From positions 1-26,425 of the IMG/VR virus record IMGVR_UViG_3300028590_000078: 26,425 nt of DNA; one strand, given 5' to 3'. Source of the DNA: a virus. Position numbers and translations under genes: made by a program. Numbering within the stretch: position 1 is the stretch's first letter; every line of letters begins with the position of its first letter. Below the pieces are notes generated by a model. The model saw nothing but the letters and a program-made list of their open reading frames with translations. It made no database searches and was not told where the DNA came from. This document shows, piece after piece, positions 21,199 to 26,425 of the stretch.

Positions 21199-22212
21199 TT
21201 ACGCCAGGACCTGAGCCGAGAAGCTCAGTGCTGCGTTGCCCAGGACGGGCATGCCGATTGCGTCGGAGATGACCTCAGCGATGACCGGGGGCTGCTCGTT
21301 GCGGTATACACCAGCAACAATGCCTGCCTGTTCGTCATCGGCGATGCCCCAGCCGAGTTCGCTTGCCGTCAGCGTGGTGCCCCAGTAGGTTGCACCCAGG
21401 GCCTCGGATTCCTCCGGGGTCGGGAGCAGGAGAACCTTGTTGGCGGGGATGACCGGAGTCAGCGTGCCTTCGAAGTTCACCCGGCGGTCGAAGATCTGGA
21501 TGGGGGGCAGGCCCTCATCAGCCATGATCGCCTGGATTTCACCCTGGGTCATCGGACGGCCCGTGACCTGGTTCTGGAACTGCGTGCCCTTACGGAACTG
21601 TGCGTACACAGTCGAGGACATGAGGATGCGTCCCGGGTTCACCGCGTTGGTTGCACGGTAGGTGTCCTGCCACGCGAGCAGGTCCGAGATGCGGTCAGTG
21701 CCGGCGATGGACCAGAAGGCCCCAGCGACGACGGAGTGGCCCGCAGGCCGGCCGAAGTTGTCAGCGATGCGGAAGTTGGACTGGTTGACGGTAGCGATAC
21801 CGGTATCCAGAACCACACCACGCAGGAGTTCCATTCGGTCGGCGACACCGCGGACAACGCGGTCAGCAGCCTTGAGGATGGAGTCGAGCATTGCCTGGTT
21901 GGAGGCATTGCGCATCCGGAGCTGGCGGTACTCGGAGATCGGGAGCTTCTGGCCGATGGCCGGGAGTTCGATCATGACCCGCTTGCCAGCTTCTTCCTTG
22001 GTGTACTCGGGCTCAGCGTCGAACGCACGGAACCGTGCGGTCTGCGTGAGACCAAAGGCACCAACGTCGAACGACACGGAGATGTCCGGTACGTTCTCGT
22101 TGTGCAGGTACATCTCGAGAGAGCCCTGACGAGCCTCGTAGTTGGCGAGTGATTCCCGCATGTACCCGGAAAGGGTGGCGGGGTCGATTACATCGGTCCA
22201 CAGAGTAGGCAT
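21199..22212 (-). CDS. Major capsid protein (337 aa)
   Basis: Builds the icosahedral shell (HK97 fold). The sequence is of the E-type: VIDPATLSGYMRESLANYE at the start, ISVSFDVGAFGLTQTARFRAFDAEPEYTKEEAGKRVMIELPAIGQKLPISEY in the E-loop region, and GILM-type strands (PGRILMSSTVYAQF). Near the end it reads LGATYWGTTLTASEL and AVISDAIG-like PPVIAEVISDAIGMPVL. Length is normal. ATG at 22212 follows GGAAGGGG. It sits between the decoration protein and the connector genes, and a strong hairpin follows its stop. Confidence 0.92.
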   Translation of the reverse strand: MPTLWTDVIDPATLSGYMRESLANYEARQGSLEMYLHNENVPDISVSFDVGAFGLTQTARFRAFDAEPEYTKEEAGKRVMIELPAIGQKLPISEYRQLRMRNASNQAMLDSILKAADRVVRGVADRMELLRGVVLDTGIATVNQSNFRIADNFGRPAGHSVVAGAFWSIAGTDRISDLLAWQDTYRATNAVNPGRILMSSTVYAQFRKGTQFQNQVTGRPMTQGEIQAIMADEGLPPIQIFDRRVNFEGTLTPVIPANKVLLLPTPEESEALGATYWGTTLTASELGWGIADDEQAGIVAGVYRNEQPPVIAEVISDAIGMPVLGNAALSFSAQVLA

Positions 22213-22228
22213 TGTTTACACCCCTTCC

Positions 22229-22642
22229 TTAGATGAAGACGATCGTGGTGGCGGACAGCTTGGCTGCCGCCGTGGGCTTGGTGAACGCGATGGGCAGCTT
22301 GGCTGCCTTGACGCGGCCGTGGTCGAGCAGCGGGACGTTGATATCGTCCGCAGCGTTGGCCGTGGCACCGGGTGCAACGAACAGCGGCTGGTCGGTCAGG
22401 ATGAAGCCGGCAAGGATGCCAGCGTTGGTCACGGTACCTTCAGTTGCGTCGTAGGGGACGAGAACGCCACCGACCTTTGCAACGGGCATGCCGGACGGGA
22501 TGTAGCCATTCGGGTAGTGAGTGGCCGCGGTGAACGTCGAAATGTCGAGGATTTCAGTCCGGGCGTTTCGGATCGCGTGACCCGAGCCCAGCCATGACAT
22601 GTCCCCAGTGACGATTTCCGACTCAGTGCGAAAACGAGGCAT
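22229..22642 (-). CDS. Head decoration protein (137 aa)
   Basis: A small protein directly upstream of the major capsid gene, as in lambda (gpD before E). The central AKVGGVLVPYDATEGTVTNAGILAGFILTDQPL is the typical core of actinophage and lambda-like decoration proteins, and the C-terminal FTKPTAAAKLSATTIVFI ends in a beta strand. It probably trimerises on the capsid surface to stabilise it against DNA pressure. ATG at 22642 follows AGAAAGG. It starts three bases after the scaffold stop. Confidence 0.82.
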   Translation of the reverse strand: MPRFRTESEIVTGDMSWLGSGHAIRNARTEILDISTFTAATHYPNGYIPSGMPVAKVGGVLVPYDATEGTVTNAGILAGFILTDQPLFVAPGATANAADDINVPLLDHGRVKAAKLPIAFTKPTAAAKLSATTIVFI

Positions 22643-22645
22643 TGT

Positions 22646-23275
22646 CTAACCTTTCTGATTTTTGTTGTGCCGGGAGGCGTAGAGGTCGCGTCCTACGGCT
22701 ACGGAGGTGGCACCGTCGGCTGGACGGTAACCCTGATGATTTGACTTGCGCTGCTGTTGGTTTCCCTTGGCGGGCTTCAATGCGTCCACACGCTTCTGGA
22801 CCTTGGTGGTATCAATCTCACCGTTCGCGTCCAGGTACTTCGTGTAGTCAACATCTTCGAGGAAGCCGTCGAGGAGTTCCTTGGGAACTTCCCCTGCGGA
22901 CAGGGCTTTGAACTCAGCTCGGACCAGACGGGGTGCAAGCTTGGTACGCTCTTCGAGACGTGCCTGCTCAGCGGCCTGGTCTACGACCTTCTGGTCCGGG
23001 GCCTTGTTGTCTTCCTGGTACTTACGCCATGCATCTGCGGCGGCTTTCTGCTGGTCGTAGTCGGCACGCGACTTGGCAACACCCTCATGCTGCCGTGCGT
23101 GGAACTTCCAGTATGCAAGCTGCTGCTCGGTGGTCATTTCCACCAGCGGCGTATCCTTGGGGAACCCGTGGTCCTTGTCGGAACCACTTGCATTTCCTGA
23201 TCCACCCGAGGTCTGACCCTTGTCATCCGGGTCGCCTTCAGTGAACATCAGGAAGTGCGGTTTGCGCATAGCCAT
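22646..23275 (-). CDS. Capsid scaffolding protein (209 aa)
   Basis: The N-terminal part is disordered and Gly/Ser/Asp-rich (~14-36), followed by VEMTTEQQLAYWKFHARQHE, a pattern very common in actinophage scaffolds. A charged helical segment (~70-125, with AEQARLEERTKLAPRLVRAEF) follows, then FLEDVDYTKYLDANGEIDTTKVQKRVDALKP. The C-terminal end is basic (~175-209), as in scaffolds that bind the capsid protein through a positively charged tail. ATG at 23275 follows AAGGAG. No protease domain is present. Confidence 0.85.
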   Translation of the reverse strand: MAMRKPHFLMFTEGDPDDKGQTSGGSGNASGSDKDHGFPKDTPLVEMTTEQQLAYWKFHARQHEGVAKSRADYDQQKAAADAWRKYQEDNKAPDQKVVDQAAEQARLEERTKLAPRLVRAEFKALSAGEVPKELLDGFLEDVDYTKYLDANGEIDTTKVQKRVDALKPAKGNQQQRKSNHQGYRPADGATSVAVGRDLYASRHNKNQKG

Positions 23276-23322
23276 TGTTTTCTCCTTGTCGGAAGGGGGT
23301 GCTCCATGTCGGGGCTATCCAA

Positions 23323-23351
23323 CGGATTGTACCATAGAGGTAGGCAATCCG
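23323..23351 (-). promoter_or_regulatory. Bulged hairpin / possible extended -10 promoter before the scaffold gene
   Basis: This is the largest gap in the window (23276-23363). CGGATTG (23323-23329) pairs with CAATCCG (23345-23351), and inside it TACC pairs with GGTA (23330-23333 with 23339-23342) around a 5-base loop with a 2-base bulge. On the minus strand the same stretch reads TGGTACAAT (23334-23326), like an extended -10 box. There is no T-run. It could be a promoter with operator, or an RNA processing or regulatory hairpin. Confidence 0.4.
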
Positions 23352-23363
23352 AAAGGCTTAGGG

Positions 23364-23621
23364 TTATTCTTCTTCGTCGGGTGCCGTCAGCATAGCCAGC
23401 CCACGACGAATCAAGCCCTCATTGACATGAAGGGCCTGGGATGAGGAGGCAATGGTGTATTCGGAATACTCAACTTCTTCTTCCATGGATACAACAAAGC
23501 CAATAAGTACAAAGTCTTGCAGAACGTGGCCTGAATCGTAGACGGCCTGTGAGTATGCCTGGGCTGCAGCACGCAGTGCCTCCCATTCCGGGGGATGCGA
23601 ATCTTCACCGATACCACTCAT
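23364..23621 (-). CDS. Unidentified small acidic protein (85 aa)
   Basis: I do not recognise this protein. It begins MSGIGEDSHPPEWEALRAAAQAYSQAV, has a hydrophobic beta-like centre (HVLQDFVLIGFVVSME), an acidic patch (EEEVEYSEYT), and ends in helix plus an acidic tail (LIRRGLAMLTAPDEEE). No membrane segment is convincing. ATG at 23621 overlaps the MuF-like gene stop as ATGA and has a very strong TAGGAGG site, so it is a real gene. Position between the MuF-like protein and scaffold suggests a head role, but that is inference. Confidence 0.7.
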   Translation of the reverse strand: MSGIGEDSHPPEWEALRAAAQAYSQAVYDSGHVLQDFVLIGFVVSMEEEVEYSEYTIASSSQALHVNEGLIRRGLAMLTAPDEEE

Positions 23622-24634
23622 CGTTTCCTCCTACGCTTCGGGCGGTCCATCTCGTCAACCTCTTTGGTGAGGTTACGCAGACGTTCCTGCTGCCAAGTGA
23701 TTGCTTCACCCACGTCTTCACCCGATTCCCTGCGGGCAATGAGCCTGGGCAGTGATTCGTTGAGTGAGTTGACTTGGGCCTCAATCGACTCGCGTCGAGT
23801 AAGTGTAGTGCCGGGCCTGGGAAGCGAACGTCCCGCGGAGCGGTTCTTCGCACCCTGCTCAACAAGGTAGGGTCCCAGCTCGCCGTGGTCGTCAATTCGG
23901 TAGCGTACCCGAGACAGGGCCTGGTCCGACGTACCACCCGCAAGCTCATACAAAGCTTTCAGGTCGTCTTCGTTGAACTGGTTCCCAGGGTCCTCGTCAC
24001 CGACGATGGGCATGACACCGCAGTGGCAGTGATCATGGATGGGCATCAGGGTCTTTTTCTTGTACACCCGAGTCGAGGCGGCAATGCACAAACCACACGA
24101 CTGCTTCGACTCAGCGAGTTCGGGATGCAGCACGCGGCGGTACCCAGTGACCTTCGGTGTGGCTGACAGAATCTGGTTCGCTTGCTTGCGCATGGCAAGC
24201 TGCATATCCAGGTCCCCCAATTCATCCACACGCTTGAGGGCGATCTGTGTTGCTTCCTCCTCGGTGGCGCCTATCGAACGCGCATAACGATACTGCTCGG
24301 CGGGCCGGTTCCATTCCTCAAGGGGTTGGATGGCCCGCTCGAGCAGCTCATCGTTGATCGCGTCGAGTTCTTCTTCGGTGGGGAACTGCAGATCATCGAA
24401 CTGCTGGTACACAAACTTCATGTACGAGAGAGTCTGTGACCTTACAGCCCGTTGACCCGACTCAACCAGTGTCGCAGCACGAGCTGCGCGGGCAAGCACG
24501 AGGTCACCATCGTAGAAGTTGTCGTTCGGTGTGGCCCAGAGGGCGGCAAGCTGACGGAGCAGGAAAGCAGTAGCAGTGGCGTATCCACGAGTTTGTGCCT
24601 CGAGAAGCATCAAGAGTCTCTGTGTGTTCGCCAT
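23618..24634 (-). CDS. MuF-like minor capsid / head morphogenesis protein (338 aa)
   Basis: Follows portal, as MuF-like proteins do. The N-terminal half is helical (ARAATLVESGQRAVRSQTLSYMKFVYQQ; EATQIALKRVDELGDLDMQLAMRKQA). At about 165-210 it shows the MuF signature: RRVLHPELAESKQSCGLC, then LMPIHDHCHCGVMPI, where C180, C183, H200, H202, C203 and C205 could bind zinc. The C-terminal ~90 residues are charged and helical, ending in a very basic tail (RPKRRRKR). No toxin or protease fusion is obvious. ATG overlaps the portal TAA as TAATG. Confidence 0.85.
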   Translation of the reverse strand: MANTQRLLMLLEAQTRGYATATAFLLRQLAALWATPNDNFYDGDLVLARAARAATLVESGQRAVRSQTLSYMKFVYQQFDDLQFPTEEELDAINDELLERAIQPLEEWNRPAEQYRYARSIGATEEEATQIALKRVDELGDLDMQLAMRKQANQILSATPKVTGYRRVLHPELAESKQSCGLCIAASTRVYKKKTLMPIHDHCHCGVMPIVGDEDPGNQFNEDDLKALYELAGGTSDQALSRVRYRIDDHGELGPYLVEQGAKNRSAGRSLPRPGTTLTRRESIEAQVNSLNESLPRLIARRESGEDVGEAITWQQERLRNLTKEVDEMDRPKRRRKR

Positions 24635-26094
24635 TACTTCAGCTTAGCGATATCCGTCGTGCCCGGCAGCGAGTTGACCTTGTTGTTCGGGTCCTGACCC
24701 ATTGCTGCCTGCAGGAACATGTCATCCATGCGCTCTTTCTCAGCCGTGGCAATCTCATCGGGCGTGAGTTCGAGGAACTTCGACATGGTCGTGCGCCACG
24801 GTGCACCTGCCGCCATTGCCTGCACAGCAGACACAGCGCGTTCCGTGAGCGAGGAGCGACGGGGTGAAGCCCAGATGACTTCAATATCCTCAATCGCTGC
24901 ACGTTCAGAATCGCCCTCAGCAGCAAACGCATCAGCCATCATCGCGGCGAACGCGTGATCAGCACGACTAATGCAGTCATCAACTTTGAACAGAAGGCCT
25001 TCACGCTGTAGAGCAGCGCCTTCCGCCGACCCATTGGCAGCATCAGGTACCACACTGAACAGCGGTGTTTGCGAGGACACTGCAAGATGAATAATGTCGT
25101 CCTTGACGGAGTTGAGCACCGGACCAAGATCGGCTTGACCCGATTCCCAGAATTCTGCAACCTCGGGCAAAAGCCAGATCGCACCCGGATCACTCTTGAA
25201 GATATCGCTGTAATCAATTTCCACACCATCTTCATCTGTATTCGGTACGCCTTTCACTGCGCGCTGGCGGAACGCCTGGAACGCAATGATGATCATACGC
25301 TGAAGAATCGTGTGGTTGATCCGCTCGAGAGTGGCAATGTGCTTCTCGAACTCGCCCTTGCCGCTGCGGTTCTTGAACGCATGGATCGGGACAGTCTCGG
25401 TGAACAGTTCCTCGCCTTCGTCCTCCCATTCCCAGGAGCCCGGGCGGATCTGCCATGCCTTTGCAATCGCATTGGTACGGACGCCCGGAAGAATCGAATT
25501 GCCGACGTGGCGTGCGACACGCATGGTCGCCATGTTACCGTCTGTACCGCGCCGGTAGAGTACAGCGACGTCGCTATTTGTCAGGTCGTCACGATACACC
25601 TTGAGCGCAGCGATGGCGTAACCCGGATTGTCAGGGTCGTCCTCGGTGATGCACTGTGTGGGATGTTCGGACCGAAGCAATGCGCGGAAGCCGTCAGGTG
25701 TGGCCTGCTGCGCCACAGAACCGTAGGATTCACTCAGCGACAGCATCCACTCGAGGATTTCAGCCGCGGTGACCTTCATTCGGTTCTGCTTCCAGATTCG
25801 AGCAGCTTCCTCGTCACCGTTCTCGTCGTTGTCTGCGCCCGTGCGGAATGCGAGGGGCTGCATACGGTACAGGACCGCGTTCACGATGAGTTCAGCGAGG
25901 TTCAGCCGTGCAAGACGCTGGACGCGTTCAAAGCCTTCGCCAGCTTTGTCCGGGTAGGCGAGAGGGGGGTTGCCTTCCATCCACTGCTGAAGCTCGGCGA
26001 TCCTAGGGAGTCGTTGTGCGAGTGCGATGGAAAGCCGCTTCATCCACCACTCATCGGTGTCGGGCTTCCTCATCTCATCAACTGAGAGCTGCAT
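24634..26094 (-). CDS. Portal protein, SPP1 gp6-like (486 aa)
   Basis: Forms the dodecameric DNA-entry vertex. The opening (DEWWMKRLSIALAQRLPRIAELQQWMEGNPPLAY) and VQRLARLNLAELIVNAVLYRMQPLAFRTG are typical of actinophage SPP1-type portals. Further on are EILEWMLSLSESYGSVAQQ, IPVHAFKNR-type IHAFKNRSGKGEFEKHIATLERINHTILQRM (~235-265), and FQAFRQRAVKG. The C-terminal end is helical with many charged residues. Length is usual for the family. Start ATG at 26094 follows AGAGGTAA, which includes the terminase stop region. Confidence 0.92.
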   Translation of the reverse strand: MQLSVDEMRKPDTDEWWMKRLSIALAQRLPRIAELQQWMEGNPPLAYPDKAGEGFERVQRLARLNLAELIVNAVLYRMQPLAFRTGADNDENGDEEAARIWKQNRMKVTAAEILEWMLSLSESYGSVAQQATPDGFRALLRSEHPTQCITEDDPDNPGYAIAALKVYRDDLTNSDVAVLYRRGTDGNMATMRVARHVGNSILPGVRTNAIAKAWQIRPGSWEWEDEGEELFTETVPIHAFKNRSGKGEFEKHIATLERINHTILQRMIIIAFQAFRQRAVKGVPNTDEDGVEIDYSDIFKSDPGAIWLLPEVAEFWESGQADLGPVLNSVKDDIIHLAVSSQTPLFSVVPDAANGSAEGAALQREGLLFKVDDCISRADHAFAAMMADAFAAEGDSERAAIEDIEVIWASPRRSSLTERAVSAVQAMAAGAPWRTTMSKFLELTPDEIATAEKERMDDMFLQAAMGQDPNNKVNSLPGTTDIAKLK

Positions 26095-26097
26095 GGC

Positions 26098-26425
26098 TTA
26101 CCTCTTGTCTACGCGTCGTGGTACAAATGTGTCTTTCGGCTTGTCGCCGTGGTGCAGGTATGCAGCGCGAGCCTCATATGCCAGAGTGGCTGCCATACAT
26201 GCGTCAATCTTCTTCGGTGACTTCTTCGATTCCTTGCCGATGACGTTGCCGGCAGGCCGTTCCCACACCCGAGCGTTGATGATGTGGCGCAGGAGCGTCT
26301 TGTCCTCCTGGATACGGACTTCCTTCGTCTCGTTGCAGATAGCATCGTGAAGCCGTTCAAGCGCAAGGCTCATTTGACTGTCTCGCTTGGTCCACCAACG
26401 GATTGCCGAGGATTGGCCAGCCTTC
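26098..26425 (-). CDS. Terminase large subunit, C-terminal part (runs off the right edge)
   Basis: The frame stays open to the edge (first full codon at 26424), giving 108 residues. The fragment reads IRWWTKRDSQMSLALERLHDAI, then LLRHIINARVWER, and KKSPKKIDACMAATLAYEARAAYL. The last is the usual end of the terminase RNase-H-like nuclease domain, where the Asp of KIDACMA matches a conserved metal-binding acidic residue. Its position directly before portal agrees. The ATPase domain and most of the nuclease lie outside the window. The enzyme pumps DNA into the capsid and cuts it. Confidence 0.85.
   Translation of the reverse strand, partial: KAGQSSAIRWWTKRDSQMSLALERLHDAICNETKEVRIQEDKTLLRHIINARVWERPAGNVIGKESKKSPKKIDACMAATLAYEARAAYLHHGDKPKDTFVPRRVDKR

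Noticed and set aside
21124-22152. 342-codon open frame on the plus strand
   Set aside because: Antisense to the major capsid gene and without any supporting ribosome-binding site or motif.
25069-26085. 338-codon open frame on the plus strand
   Set aside because: Antisense to the portal gene; a by-product of codon bias.

Overview
This window is the structural-gene block of a double-stranded DNA tailed phage or prophage, almost certainly a siphovirus of an Actinomycetota host. Every gene lies on the minus strand, so transcription runs from right (26.4 kb) to left. The evidence is the canonical siphovirus order (terminase, portal, MuF-like protein, scaffold, decoration protein, major capsid protein, connectors, tail terminator, major tail protein, frameshifted tail chaperones, tape measure, Dit, Tal, tail-tip proteins), a tape measure of 1053 residues, and a Tal of the type seen in Rhodococcus phage ReqiPepy6 (gp37-like). 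Base composition looks moderately GC-rich by eye (not counted). The host genus cannot be fixed from the sequence. No integrase, tRNA, CRISPR array or insertion sequence was seen.

Head module, right to left: end of the large terminase (26.4-26.1 kb), portal, MuF-like minor capsid protein, an 85-residue orphan, scaffold, decoration protein, major capsid protein, and a small acidic protein ending in a SAP/HeH-like helix pair. Neck and tail tube: head-tail adaptor, stopper, gp10-like neck protein, tail terminator, and a major tail protein carrying a C-terminal IPT/TIG-type Ig domain. Tail assembly: gpG/gpT-like chaperones joined by a probable -1 frameshift at GGGGGAA, then the tape measure, which starts at TTG behind a perfect AGGAGG. 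Most junctions are TAATG, TGATG or ATGA stop-start overlaps, implying tight translational coupling. Hairpins follow the major capsid and major tail genes.

The distal 14.3 kb encodes the tail tip. It holds Dit, Tal, a fibre-like protein with a gp53-like C-terminal end, a small collar-like protein, a right-handed beta-helix protein, a two-domain beta-sandwich protein, and then the most notable part of the window. A 1283-residue protein joins an N-terminal tail domain, a PhoD-like metallophosphoesterase, a PKD-like domain, a polyproline linker and two tandem GH16 glycoside hydrolases, all with catalytic motifs intact. Three small membrane proteins (4, 4 and 1 predicted transmembrane segments) and a 114-residue probable structural protein follow. 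Then comes a paralogue of the giant protein (1026 residues) that shares its first ~620 residues, including an intact PhoD-like site, but ends in 19 copies of a ~20-residue LSGSGTL repeat instead of the GH16 domains. Together these look like a tail tip carrying several surface-polymer-degrading enzymes, built by duplication and C-terminal domain exchange. A further gene starts at base 32 and leaves the window.

Genes are packed so tightly that no stretch over 300 bases lacks a gene; the longest gap is 88 bases (23276-23363). Function calls rest on motif recognition and gene order, not on database searches.
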